DNA of 64,000 bases from Alviniconcha marisindica (lineage: Eukaryota; Mollusca; Gastropoda; Provannidae), in contig JABMCL010001675.1 in the NCBI GenBank assembly GCA_018857735.1, forward strand, positions 537,001 through 601,000. Reading direction: 5' to 3'. This document shows positions 48,389 to 60,035 of the stretch, piece by piece. Position 1 is the stretch's first letter. The number at the start of each line of letters is the position of its first letter. The notes below the pieces were generated by a model. That model did not search any database. It had not been told where the DNA came from and saw only the letters and a program-made list of their open reading frames with translations. Made by a program: the position numbers and the translations under genes.

Positions 48389-50276
48389 CGCGTGTGTGTG
48401 TGTATTTGTATGTGTGTGTGAGAGAGAGAGAGAGAATGTGTGTGTATGTGTGTGTGTTGTCTGTAAAACTTCAGCTCAAATTGAATGCCCTGTGCAGTTA
48501 TGCAGGAAGACTTCTAGGGTTGTTGTTTAGTTTGTTAGAACCACTTTCAGTCCTCTTTTTGTTTTCTTCCAGTATGTGATAGATGTTTCCAACCGCTGTC
48601 AAGTGGCTGGTGCTTGTATTCAACTGCTGATGATGCTGACCCACGCACAGACTGCCAACACTCCTGTTTTGATACTGCTGAACAAACAGTAAGCTGATAC
48701 CCACATACCACCTACACCTGTTTTGATACTGCTGAATAAACAGTAAGCTGCTACTCTCATATATATATATACCACCTGCACCTGTTTTGGTACTGCTGAA
48801 TAAACAGTAAGCTGCTACTCACATTCCACCTGCACCTGTCCTGGTACTGCTGAATAAACAGTAAGAGGACATTCACATACTACCTACACCTGTTTTGGTA
48901 CTGCTGAATAAACAGTAATCTGACACTCGCATACCACCTACATCTGTTTTGGGACTGCTGAATAAACAGTAAGAGGACACTCACATACCACCTACACCTG
49001 TTTTGTTACGGCTGAATAAACAGAGGACACTCACATACCACCTCCACGTTTTGCTACTGCTGAATAAACAGTAAGAGGACACTCACATACCACCTACACC
49101 TGTTTTGGTACTGCTGAATAAACAGAGGACACACACATACCACCTACACATGTTTTGGTATTGCTGAATAAACAGTAAGAGGTCACTCACATTCCATGAC
49201 CACCAACAATTGTTTGGCTTCTGCTAAAATAACGGTCAGCTGGCACTTGCATCCATCAGCGTTTCTTTTGCTACTGCTGAGTAAACAGAAAACTGACATC
49301 CACATACCTTAAACCTCTATTGCTACTGCTGAGTAAACAATAAGCTGATAATGATACTCACATACAACCAGCACCTATTTTGCTATTGTTTAATAAACAG
49401 TAGGCTAACTTTCACATTCCATCAGCATCTGCTATGGCACTGCTGAATAAATAGCAAGCAGATGACGCTGACGCTTGCTTGCGATAAGCACCCATTTTGG
49501 CACTCCCATGTAAACAAAACAGAACATTAGAAAATGTGCATGCATTTGGAGTAGGTTTATATAAAATGGCATTCTTGTAAGTACTCATTATTGTTATAAT
49601 GTATACAAAAGAATATGTGCATTAGAGTTTTTGCAAGCTTGCTTGTAAATATATTTCCTTGTGCTTCCCAAACAATTTAGAGAAGTGAAAAATTACATCA
49701 AAATGAAAAAATCATATAAGAACTGACTCAGCCAGGCTGATTAACAGGACATGAAACCCATGATGCTTTATAGGCCAGTGAAAACTATGTGCAGTTTTAG
49801 TGGGTCATTTCAAAGGCAATGAGGCAACCATAAGACATGTTACTGTGAGAGACGGAATGCACCCGATGGGGTTCACCATGCTTCCTCCATTTCCATATTG
49901 ATTTCATGATGCAGGAGAAGAGGAGTGCTTGTCAGTTAAGTTTTGTATGCTCATTTTTGATTTATTTATGTTTCAGTTGCCCAGTCCTAAAGCTGCACTT
50001 GGTATTAATGTACTGAGACTTCCAGTAAACCCAGACTGTTTGATGGTGGTACTAATGCTGGTTGATGTTTTTGTTTTTTTGTATCCTAGAGATCTTCCAA
50101 GTGCAATGAGCAGGAGTGAGATTGAGTGGCTGTTGCGACTGGAAGAAACCTGCCAGCATACAACCCAGAAAATCACACTGCTGGAGATCAGTGGTAAAAC
50201 AGGTCAGGGCTTGGATCAGGTGGCTCGATGGATTTATGAGAACCACAAGGAACCTGTCACGCAGTCACACAGCTGA
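46039..50276 (+). CDS. ARL16: ARL16, ARF-like GTPase
   Basis: Five exons: 46039-46108, 47579-47631, 48127-48246, 48573-48688 and 50090-50276, in phase, giving 181 residues (human about 173-197 by isoform). The P-loop is GPTGAGKT (residues 6-13). PTTGTNL corresponds to the switch I PTVGTNL of human ARL16. RELGG takes the place of the usual DxGG of G3, as in human ARL16 from memory. G4 is NKQD, formed across the exon 4/5 junction. EISGKTGQGL fills the G5 position. The N terminus begins directly at the G-domain, without the myristoylated glycine helix of ARF proteins. An in-frame TAG lies upstream of the ATG, so the start is well fixed. ARL16 has been linked to primary cilia and endomembrane traffic; that role is from the literature. 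The exon 4 donor has spawned a minisatellite (48662-49490). Confidence 0.94.
46612..46666. repeat. (AT)n microsatellite in ARL16 intron 1
   Basis: About 27 AT repeats. Confidence 0.95.
48257..48460. repeat. (GT)n/(AT)n/(GA)n in ARL16 intron 3
   Basis: Begins about 10 bp after the exon 3 donor (GTGGGT) and consists of alternating GT, AT and GA runs up to 112 bp before exon 4. Confidence 0.9.
48662..49490 (+). repeat. Minisatellite derived from ARL16 exon 4 end and donor
   Basis: Unit about 50-55 bp: CACCTGTTTTGATACTGCTG, AATAAACAGTAAG, a variable ACTCACATACCACC. The first unit is the true exon end (CTGTTTTGATACTGCTGAAC, AAACA, donor GTAAGC at 48689). About 13-14 further copies follow in the intron. 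Copies near the exon keep TGCTGAATAAACAGTAAG, hence a perfect donor-like AAACA/GTAAG. Several (about 49025 and 49125) lost the GTAA, and those beyond about 49200 are increasingly diverged. Confidence 0.9.
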
Positions 50277-50547
50277 TATCCTGTGTGTTCAGAGACTGAG
50301 AAGTATTTCAGTGTGTTCAACTTGATATAGCAGTTATGCAAGAGCCCCAAAATAGGGGGTTTGTGTGTGCATGTGTGTGTGTTTATGTGTGTGTGTGGCT
50401 GCATATGGACCAGCTGGTGTTCTGTTCCACAGGGATGCTTTCAAGTGTGTGTGTACATGTGTGTGTGTGTATTTGTTACCAGCTGGTGCTGTGGTTATAA
50501 GAATGTATGCGAGAGAGAGGGGTGGAGACAGGAGGAGAAGAGAGATA

Positions 50548-50553
50548 AATAAA
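50548..50553 (+). promoter_or_regulatory. Candidate ARL16 poly(A) signal
   Basis: AATAAA 272 bp past the ARL16 stop, the first in the sense orientation. Confidence 0.5.
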
Positions 50554-50953
50554 TTGCCTTTTAATGCCTATATAATAGCCAGCTTCATTTGTTGTTTCAG
50601 TGTGAAAGGGAGAGAGAAGGGGGACAAAAGTACATGTATACATGATATATATATGAAAATTTTATTCAACACAACTGTTTCACAATAATGATGTTGAATT
50701 TACAATGCCTTTCCTTGATTTCCTTTTAAAGAGTGTTCAATACATATTACAACATAGATAACTGCAAGTTTGTTTATTTTACTGAAAACAGTAACAGATT
50801 TACTGTTTTCACAATCAACAACAGTTCTCTCCTTTGTAATTATATAACCAGCAATTAGATGCAACCAAGTCAGCAACAAAAGTGTCTTTGTATTATTTGT
50901 TCATAATAACTGTACCACAGACAACATAAACAGTTTTTACTACTTTTGTAAAT

Positions 50954-50956
<3 letters not shown>

Positions 50957-51001
<45 letters not shown>
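50957..51001. repeat. (TC)n(AC)n microsatellite
   Basis: About 13 TC repeats followed by AC repeats. Confidence 0.9.
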
Positions 51002-51927
51002 TGCATGCATGTGTGCAAAACGTACTAGTGGAGAAGCAATTTTTTTTAATAAGCAAGTAGTCTTATAATTTTGAAATAATTCCACAAATTGTAAAACATC
51101 CACTATGCAATCACAAGAAGAGGAAAACAGTGGTTGACCTAACACTTTCTGAACACAGAAAATCTGTGTAGTAGAAGGACAACTCTAAAGATACAGGGTA
51201 ATTTGTACTGCCAAATTGAACATAAATAAGTATAAAGTAAAACGCATTAATATCCACCTTCAAGAACATACTGTCACCTGAACTCTTGGACTAAGTCTTG
51301 ACAAACCAAACTGGGTAATTTAATAGCACCTTGGATACAAATTGTGTGTGTGTGTGTGTGTGTGTATTTTTGTTGTTGTTACTTCTCAGAAAGGGGGGGG
51401 GGGGGGAGGAAGCAAACAATGGTCTAATCAGCTTCATGATTAGGAATTGCTGCACAAAATGAACCCAGTCCAAAAATACTGAAACCAAAGAATTATAGTG
51501 TTCAAAAGACCCAGATGGTGCACAAAATTCTACTAGGTAAGCATGCTAAAAACCTGGGGCGGTATGCTAAACCCAGTGACTGTGCTTGTACTGTTTAGTA
51601 GAGTAATAACATAACCTTAATTTTTTTTTAAAATACTGTTGTTACAGTCTTACAGAAGGATCCACATTTGCACCAAAAGTGTTGAACCTGAGCTGGGTTT
51701 TGTTGCAAAAGGGTGCTTGTTGTGGGTATGGAAATCTGCAAAACATTTTGATTAGAGAAGGAGGGGGTGCAGAGCTGAAGAGCAGTCATTTCTCCTTACA
51801 TGTCTCGTAATCACCTGAATGTTAGACCTTGCTTGATGAATACAAGGGCAAGTTCTTGAAAGAAATGACATTAGCATGGGTTTTTTCAGGGCATAGAAGA
51901 GTGTCAGTTCTGACTGGCTTTTATCTT

Positions 51928-51945
51928 GGGGGGGGGGGGGGGGGG
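51928..51945. repeat. poly-G (18)
   Basis: Eighteen consecutive G. A shorter G-run lies at about 51396-51407. Confidence 0.9.
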
Positions 51946-52234
51946 CTAAGACAAGCTGTACAGCAGAATACTATGTACATGATCAGCAACGACAAATATG
52001 TCAGCAAAAGTTCACTGAGTTTGCTATCATACAACAAAATATAAAACAACATATTTGGTTTACAGAAAACATAATATTCAGGCTTGAACTAAAATCATTT
52101 GGTTAACAAAAGCTCAGGCACAAGAACTAAAATCACTTCATACACAAAAGCACAGACACAAGAGTGACCAACTGGTTTGTGTGTTGCTATTAATATTTTG
52201 TTAGAAATCTGTTCTGCAGTTCCATAGTGCTGCA

Positions 52235-53012
52235 GTATAAACAACCAAAAAATAACTTGTTTTTCATGCCCAGTCAACCACGGCGGTTATATCAGGGCAA
52301 ATAAACGCCCAGATGTGTAAATGATGTCAATGATGATACATGAACAAACAAGTATTTCTTTAAAGGTACTGAGTAACCTCAGTTTGATTCAAAGGCAAGG
52401 GTTGTAAGCTACATGTGCAGAGAGATCAAACTTAAATTTAAAAAAATTAATACTAATTTTAATTTTGCATGGAATCTGGATATATCACATAGGATGTACC
52501 AGTGTTAGTCCTGCATGGCTCAACCATAGCTCAGCTGCACATAGTAATTTACCAGTAACTCATAATGCCATCTAGGAATAGACTGGAGTTCGCAGCTGGT
52601 TGGGTATCACACTGGATTGTAAATCCAGTGGCCAGGATTTGACTCCTGGATGAAGACGTGTAGCACTAACACTGTAACAGGTTCAGTTTCTTCAAGTCAA
52701 CACTTGCGCAGGCTAGTTAGTGTCTGTAGGAAGGCGACTTGCCTTGGGGAGGTCTATACAAAGACTGTGCATCTCGTGAAAGTTTATGCACTGATTAAAA
52801 CACTTCTAACCCCTGTTTAAGATCAGTGTGCTTTATTGCAGATTACACACTCTGTAATCTGAACCCACTGGAAATTACACGTTTTAGAGGCAAACAATTT
52901 GTTTCAAAGATCACCTGCGGAAAGATAGATAACTTACTTTTAATGCCCAGTCAACCATGACAGTCACATCAAGGCAAAGCACATTTTGTAAGAACACGAT
53001 ACATGCTAAAAA
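52235..53012. repeat. Duplicated ~75-bp segment flanking a SINE-like element
   Basis: AATAACTTG then TGCCCAGTCAACCACGGCGG and TATCAGGGCAAA (52253-52303) resembles ATAACTTAC then TGCCCAGTCAACCATGACAG and ACATCAAGGCAAA (52930-52980). The two copies share orientation and flank the element at 52585-52800. Confidence 0.55.
52585..52800 (+). mobile_element. tRNA-derived SINE-like element
   Basis: GTTCGCAGCTGGTTGGGTAT (A-box-like), then a stem-loop CTGGATTGTAAATCCAG with loop TTGTAAA (GTA at the anticodon position, as in tRNA-Tyr), then GGCCAGGATTTGACTCCTGG (degenerate B box). Roughly 150 bp of unrelated body follows. The T stem pairs poorly, so this is a tRNA-like head of a SINE, not a tRNA gene. 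End not defined. Confidence 0.6.
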
Positions 53013-53398
53013 TATTAACATGTTAAAACCAGCACATCGTCAGTAAAACAGCAAGTAAAAAGTGGGTACAAAAAATAAAACTCAGATCCAAAGTGTAACC
53101 TATGGATCTAATCAACACAAAGTGCTTAGTACTGTTCATTCCCCTCCTCACTATCAACTGAGAAAGAAGCAGCAAAATAAGGATACGAGCTACAAATGGA
53201 ATATCCACAACACATCATATCTGGACTGAAGAGAGCAAGCAGGTTCACACTTTCACAAGGCAGCATAAAATCAAACATTTAAGACCTGAAGTTAATCGCA
53301 AGTTTTGTGGAAGAAACACAAAGAATGTGACTACTGTATTATGATATCAGGGGCTAGCTCACTGGATATAGTTCAGAAAAAGGTTTGTTACAATCGCT

Positions 53399-53416
53399 CC
53401 CCCCCCCCCCCCCCCC
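53399..53416. repeat. poly-C (18)
   Basis: Eighteen consecutive C. Confidence 0.9.
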
Positions 53417-53589
53417 AATTATTTTTTACTCTACCATTGCCTCAATGCTATCACCAAGACAACATCATTGTTGTCACACTGACAGTGCTATCTTTCTCAG
53501 AACTGATCATGATGCTGCACAAGTCAGCATAATACCAGTTAAGCATCCTTCCAATAGAGAGCTGCTGATTAAAATACCAAACCAACAGT

Positions 53590-53607
53590 GGGGGGGGGGG
53601 GGGGGGG
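53590..53607. repeat. poly-G (18)
   Basis: Eighteen consecutive G, 190 bp after a C-run of equal length; together they could pair as an inverted repeat. Confidence 0.9.
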
Positions 53608-54825
53608 CAATGGCAGAACCATAATTTTCCCTGAAACAACACATAAAATAAAAACCACTTGCATGTTTATTTGCAAAAGTTAGTGGCACCTTCAAATCAT
53701 AGCAGCAGGAGTTTAAGCCAGAAGCAGAACTACACTGATAAGTTCCACATCAGGTAATCCAGCTCCAAGCAAATCAATGTCCTTATCCTAGTGTATCACA
53801 GTCACATGGCACACAGCTTGATGACACAACCTCAGTGATATGTGCGTGACTTGGAATGATCGATCCAACCCACTCCTGTTGGCAGATTTCTTTATCACTA
53901 AACTTTGGCCCAAGCAGTGACGAAGCTTTCCAAATGTTTCAAAGAGCTCTGAGGTCTCTTAGTATTCAGCACACAATTTCGAAGTATATAATGAAAAAGA
54001 ATGGAGGAGTGCCAGATCATGTTGACAGATACATAGGTTCTCTCTCTCTCTCATGTATGTCCCATGCCCAATGTAGTTCGAAGACTAGTGTTGGTACAGA
54101 GCAAGGTTACTGAAAAGCGAAATAGTGCTTGTAATCTGGCACACTTGATTTAGACTGAACACAAGCAGAAAACCAGTTGGTTAAGGAGAAAAAAGAGCTC
54201 TGTCTCAGAGTTGATGGACAATCAAACAGCTGGACTCAGTGCCTGGACTAATTCAGCTCTCCCATAAAAGATCAAACACTGACACTCTTGCTATCCTGGG
54301 AATGAAAAGAGGAGAAAAAAGAAGAAGAAGAAAAAAGAAAGCTCACTGCCTGAGCCAGTGTAACAGGCATCACAACCCCAGACTTTAATCATGGTTCCCC
54401 TGGTTCTGTGGAGAGTTCTACAACTACAAGCAACCCAAGATGAGATGTGCAGGGACGGCCATCTGAGTGTTGGTGTGACTCAACTGGCAATACAATGAAA
54501 GATGTTACATCCAAACAGAGTATGTAGCGTCATACAACCAACCAGAATCAAATTATCATGCTGCTGCTCCGTTATACGGTTAAAATACAACCGGAAAAAC
54601 AACACTAGTTCTTGACTGGAAGAACATTCATTCACAGTATGTCTATGTATATTTACCTAAAATGTTTTTCATTCCACAAAATCATCTTACATCTTCTGAG
54701 TAAGGACTGTTTTAGGGCACCTGCCAGCACTGGTGCATAAAATTAATGAGAATTTAAAAAAACAAAAGTTTAAAAAATAAATCATCAACCACATTTTACT
54801 TATCTAATGTGGTTAAATACTCAGA

Positions 54826-55050
54826 ATTGTTGCTTTTTCCATCAGATTGGGAGCAAGTAAATTTACAAACAAAAAACGTTGCTTGTAAATAAATTTACAA
54901 ACCTAAATTGTTGCTTTATCCATCAGACAGTGTAAGTAAATTTACAAACCAAAATTGTTGCTTTTTTCATCAGACTGGGAGAAATAAATGTACAAACCAA
55001 AATTGTTGCTTTTTCCATCAGACTGGGAGTAAATAAATGTACAAACCAAA
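54826..55050. repeat. ~60-bp tandem repeat, 4-5 copies
   Basis: ATTGTTGCTTTTTCCATCAG, then ACTGGGAG(T/C)AA and TAAATTTACAAACC, recurs at about 54826, 54908, 54952 and 55000, with one degenerate unit at about 54880. Confidence 0.85.
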
Positions 55051-55187
55051 ACTGTCAGAGTCATGCAGGCTACATCAGCTGTTGTGGTTGATAAACATTA
55101 TCGAACAGAACCTACAGTATTTGTAGAAGTGTACAGGACTTTCTCAACCTGGGTGAATATATTTCAGTTCTTTGTGTAGTTAGTTAG

Positions 55188-55250
55188 TGACTGGACTTTA
55201 ACATCCTGTCAATTGCACAAGGTCACCTCAGGATGATCAAACTTTAAATC
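55188..55250 (+). repeat. Dispersed repeat family B, fragment
   Basis: GTGACTGGACTTTAACATCC, then TGTCAATTGCACAAGGTCAC and CTCAGGATGATCAAAC: the first 60 bp of the repeat at 23085-23556, ending abruptly. Confidence 0.7.
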
Positions 55251-56714
55251 TAATGAACAATGGAATACATGGTGTGACAATGGAAAGCGAAAAGTATGGC
55301 ACATAAAGTTGTGGAACAAAATGCCAGAATGCCAAAGGGAATGTTTTCTATTTTAACTGCCTGCTTGAAAACTTAAAGCTTTTCTACAAGACTCAGCGAT
55401 ATGACACACACAAAAAAAGAAAATTGGCAGATGTAGTAAATCTATTTAAGATGGGGAAAACACTATATGCATGCAAAGATTTTGTGCTGAGCACCAGTGG
55501 AATGACTTCTCAGCAGATCAGTATCAGAAACAAATTTATATATATTAATATTTTATGTATATAGAAATAAAATAGTGGCACACAAAATGGGGTAGGAGGG
55601 TAGCAAATATTTTGAAAGTATGCTGAAGAGTGAAAACACAAAATATACAGAGGAAGCTTGCTGTCTCGCTGTCACCAAACAGGTCACTGCATAGCGCAAC
55701 CTTCCGTTCATCACAAATTCAAGGCAAAACAACGAAGCATAAAATCATGAAAAGATCTGACCTTTTGTCACAACTATTTGAAGATTAACATCTCATAATT
55801 AATTCAGAGCTACAATTTCCTTGTACATTATATATTTATTACACATTTAAACAATACAAAAAGAACAGCACATGTCTCTGGCAGTGTTGTGCAATGTACA
55901 TACATGCATACATTGAGAAACTTCACATACACAGATAAACCTACAACAAAATATAATTCAAATAAAATCAGCAATTTTGCACATAGTGATACGTAGTATT
56001 CATAAATATGAGGTCTTAAGAACAGCATATGTACACATTTTAAACTGTTGTCATTATGCAGTTGCCGTTACAGAAAGGTAAAGCAAGATCAACTAGAAGA
56101 TAAACAAAGGATATGGTACAGGAATACTAATATAAGAAGAAGAAGAAAACAAAGCTCCAAAACTAACAAAGAGAAAGTAAAATGAAACTGAATCACTGTT
56201 TACAATCTTCACTCGTTAAACAAAAGAAGAAGAGCACATGCTCCACAAACTCTCGTGCAAAAGTGAGAGAAGGTTTAACATGAATAGTTGAAGAAATATT
56301 TGCCACGGTTAAAGTTTCCTCCTGGACACAGTAACCTTAAAACCAGGTCAAAGTTGGACATTTTAACAAGAAACTGCTCACCATGGTTTACTAGCTAACT
56401 TTCAGCACTGTTACAACAATACTAGATAACTTTTAGCATTGTTACACACTGATCATCTTCACTGGGTGAGAGGGAATGAAGGTGCTAGGAGTAGGAGCAA
56501 TCCAGATTATCTGTTTGCATAATAATAATGTAAATGGTGAACATTACTGCTACAAGAATGCAGTAGGGGGAAAAAGACACCACCAGCCAAACTACAAGCA
56601 CTGGTTTATGACATCCTTCCTCCAACCATTGCCATAATTGATTACACCATAGGTCTAAAAAAACAATAACAACAAAAAACGGTCAGCTCAAATGGCAGTA
56701 AGTTTGTAACAGAC

Positions 56715-56905
56715 AACTCAAATTATTGGTGGTGAAGTGATGCTTAATGTCCTCAGATGTCAGCTGACATATTAGGGACAAGTTGTGACCAATGCCGAAG
56801 CACGGTTCAATAATTCTTTACGTCCACGGAAACCAGGAGGCTCGTTAGGACGGACAGCTCAGGACGGCCACCTCGACTCTCACACAGCTCCTGAACTCAA
56901 ATTAT
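56715..56905 (+). mobile_element. 167-bp insertion with 12-bp target duplication
   Basis: AACTCAAATTAT occurs at 56715-56726 and again at 56894-56905. Copy A of the host element has a single AACTCAAATAAA at the matching place (after GTTACAAAC), i.e. the empty site. The inserted segment contains GATGCTTAATGTCCTCAGAT, GTCAGCTGACATATTAGGGA and, further on, TTTACGTCCACGGAAACC. These are phrases found singly at 7511, 9531, 9732 and 4985. Confidence 0.8.
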
Positions 56906-57066
56906 ACTAGGCATTTCTTTTATAACTGCCCCCATTGCTTATGGCATCACAAATAAAACCAAAATCATTTGACATAATTTTTTTATCTGGGGCAGATGTG
57001 TCTCATGTTCCAGTGCATGTTTAGACGCTACACTGCTTCCATAGTCTTACTAGTATCCAAAACGTC

Positions 57067-57086
57067 GGGGGGGGGGGGGGGGGGGG
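57067..57086. repeat. poly-G (20)
   Basis: Twenty consecutive G inside MITE-like copy B. Confidence 0.9.
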
Positions 57087-57944
57087 TTCCTGACAGTGTT
57101 AGTGGACAGCTGCGCAGGGATAAAGATTGCCCCTTCAATGGTGTCACCAATTCTGGCAGAGTTTGGAGGAAGGTGCTAGAAAGCGATGCTCAGGGTGAGC
57201 CTGTGAGCCGGAACTGGGGTCAGGGTCACCGGAAAATACCTTCAGCATTACCACAACCTGAGTTACTGCTATGTAAAGTTAGACAATTTTCCCACCTACT
57301 GTGACCAATTATAAACAAAATGCAAATGGTAACGTTTGACCCTTGCTGAAATTAAGCAGGTATTGTTTGAGGCACCACTGACTATCAGTTTTGTTTTACC
57401 TACACATTCAAAAATCTGCAAAGCACTATATTGTTATTTATTTTGCTAGGGTTTTGGGGACAAATGTGTAAAGACTGCTTATTGGTTGGTAGAGGGCTGG
57501 AATATTGTCTTGTTCTTGTCCAGGAGGCCATCACATTATTCTGCCTTTGGTTGAATAAAACTAAGTGAAAGGGGGCAGGGGGCAGGTTTAATGATACAGA
57601 AAGATTGCTAATATAAGTCCATCATATAAACTGAGCAAGTCCTACTAATTGTTAACACAAATGATAAAAACTGAGCAAGCAGCTTTAAGGCCAGTACTGT
57701 ACATTACCGGTTTGTCAAAAAATGGAACACTGCACAGGGAAACGTTCCTTGATAATTAATATGCATCAACTGCAACAGGAGAACCTCACTGAAAGACCAC
57801 TGCCTTTAAGACTTGCCAGTACACAGAACAGGACAGCTTACTCCATTGAAGACATCCTAGCTTCTTTCTGTTGATTTGCAACAATCTAAATCTGCAACTG
57901 TTCAAAGTGTATGCTGTGTTAATTGCATTTGGGAAAATGATAAC

Positions 57945-58171
57945 AGTGTTATGACACTGGTGAGCTGAAGCCAGACACTGGTGAACTGAAGCCAGACTTC
58001 TCACACCTGTCCTCTTCTTCTTTTTTAAAACAGTGTTATGACACTGGTGAGCTGAAGCCAGACTTCTCACACCTGTCCTTTTATTCTTTTTTAAAACAGT
58101 GTTATGACACTGGTGAGCTGAAGCCAGACTTCTCACACCTGTCCTTTTATTCTTTTTTAAAACAGTGTTAA
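57945..58171. repeat. 66-bp tandem repeat, 3.2 copies
   Basis: CAGTGTTATGACACTGGTGA, then GCTGAAGCCAGACTTCTCAC, ACCTGTCCTTTTATTC and TTTTTTAAAA. Unit starts are at about 57945, 58031, 58097 and 58163 (partial). The first unit has an extra internal partial duplication (ACACTGGTGAACTGAAGCCAG). The last two units are nearly identical. Confidence 0.9.
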
Positions 58172-58300
58172 TATTGTATCCTGAAAGCATGCAAAGCTTT
58201 CAACATTACTTAAAGTATAATAAAAATAATTTACAGGTGGTTGATCTGCTACCCTTTTGGGGGAGGGGGAAGAGGGCTGAGGGGAGTCGGGGTGGGGGGA

Positions 58301-58315
58301 GGGGGGGGGGGGGGG
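58301..58315. repeat. poly-G (15) in a G-rich stretch
   Basis: Fifteen G inside a 70-bp purine-rich stretch (58257-58330). Confidence 0.9.
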
Positions 58316-60035
58316 CAGAAGAAGGGAGGTATTGGAAGCCTGGAGTAGTTCACCACAGGAAGTGTACCGCTGTTGAGCCCTTTTTCTTGACCGGTCTACT
58401 ATGTGCATGCATGTAACAAAACCCAGGTACATCTACAAAATGAAAAAGGAAGAGATTGTTTAACATCAGAATTATTATCCGCACTATGATATTTATTCAA
58501 CATGTGACTTTGTATGTCATACTCTTCCAACATGAACTTGTTTCACATTCTTATGTTTTTGAGTTACAGTCATTGTTTTAATTTGACTCGGTCTCAAGTG
58601 CAATTGTTCAGGAGTGTAGTATGAGTGTGAACAGAATTAACACGAAGTAAAAGCTCCATTCCTTGTGCAGTCTTCCCTGACCCTTGGCAATACATGCTAG
58701 TATTTACTGTATACCATTAGCTTAATAGTGGTGCCGATGCCTTAGACACTTTAAAACCAGCAAACAGGAGCATTGTCAAAAGCATGTGTAACTTATTCAA
58801 GTATTTGCTCATGATGCTGCATACTCCTAATCAGCACTGAACGCCATTCACTTGCCCTCCAGACAGAAACACATGATATTCCTTCACAACTACAAAGTTT
58901 ATGATAGGATCATTATACATGTAAATTCATACATGTGGGTTGATTTTGCTCACTGCAAAAAGCTTGCTAACTGATGACTCACTGTCCTGGCTGCTGGGCA
59001 TGTTGTGCACTCTGAACTGATAACACCATGCCGTCCACCATCAACTGACTGAATACTTCAATAAGTATCAGTTAAACAAAACAAAAAGTCCAGTGCTTAA
59101 GCACAAACATGGCACATAGATTCATAAAATGCAATGTCATTCTCATTCATGCACACACTCATGTACAAACATACCCTGACTCATGCACGTACACACACAC
59201 ACACACATACACATGCATTTCTCATTAACGCTAGTATTCACAAATACCAAACCTGGAATAATGTTTTTTTTGAAAATAGACACAAACAGCTATTTTAGAA
59301 AGAAAAAACATTCTGTTATTGATAAACCATTGCACTCCCTCATATAAACACAATAAAACACACGCATGTCATGATAAAGAAATGTTTTTAGAAAATCACA
59401 TGGTTTCAGAACTGATATCTGAAGGCGGCATACAAGATCACACATTTTGGGGGTATGCATAGATGGTGCTCTCAGTGGGATCAGACAGGACAAGACCCAT
59501 CTAATACAGAAAACAGTTCACAGATAATAATGGGCATGCAGATTTGACTCTGATTTAAACCTGTAATATTTCACCACAAAGTCTTTTGAAACATGATCAT
59601 TGCTACTTGTGCCTTTGAAGAGGCGACTTGGCAAAACAGCAAATCATAAAATCAGCCCTAATTTGCAGCAAGAAGTAAAGGAAAAGCACAGCACACCGAC
59701 AAGTAATTGCACTGAAAACTCTTCTGGAAGCAGGGAAGCATCTTCCCAAAAAGTGTTTTAAAGTGTTTTGGTCTAACATGTCAGAAGACGGTCCCCTGAG
59801 GATCCCCACCACAATCCCACAGAGGGCTCTGTGAGCGAACAGTGTGGTCTAAAGTCACAGACTAAACCATCAGCAACAGATTTTCCATACAGGATCCCAC
59901 TCCACTCATAGAGACGAATCTCTTTCACAGAGGTGCTGATGATCCACTACAAGTCTGCAGGAAGCACAGGTCTCACACTGGTACAAAACTCTCACCTGCT
60001 ACCACTGTCCGGACATGACTGCCCCTTGCACTCAC

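Larger units (their letters stand above)
56593..57197 (+). mobile_element. MITE-like element, copy B, with nested insertion
   Basis: Matches 6427-6869 along its length: ACAAGCACTGGTTTATGACA, ATCACAAATAAAACC, TGGACAGCTGCG, GGCAGAGTTTGGAGGAAGGT and AAAGCGATGCTCAGGGTG. It carries a 167-bp insertion at 56727-56893 and a 20-G run at 57067-57086 that copy A lacks. Confidence 0.7.
50560..60035. other. Non-coding region between ARL16 and USP gene
   Basis: No coding exon recognised in about 9.5 kb. Part is the 3' UTR of the minus-strand USP gene; AATAAA on that strand occurs at 58492-58497, 55835-55840 and 50661-50666. It holds a SINE-like element, a MITE-like element with a nested insertion, tandem repeats and many poly-G/C tracts, listed separately. 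ORFs inside are short and without family resemblance. Confidence 0.5.

Noticed and set aside
48690..49480. Regularly spaced repeats resembling a CRISPR array
   Set aside because: The repeats are about 50-bp contiguous units without unique spacers, derived from an exon end in a eukaryotic gene; no cas genes.
52590..52665. tRNA-Tyr gene
   Set aside because: The anticodon arm pairs, but the T arm and acceptor stem do not; better explained as a SINE head.
57786..58190. 134-codon minus-strand frame with repeated KRTGVRSLASAHQC
   Set aside because: The repeats follow from the 66-bp tandem array (length divisible by three); no start context or homology.
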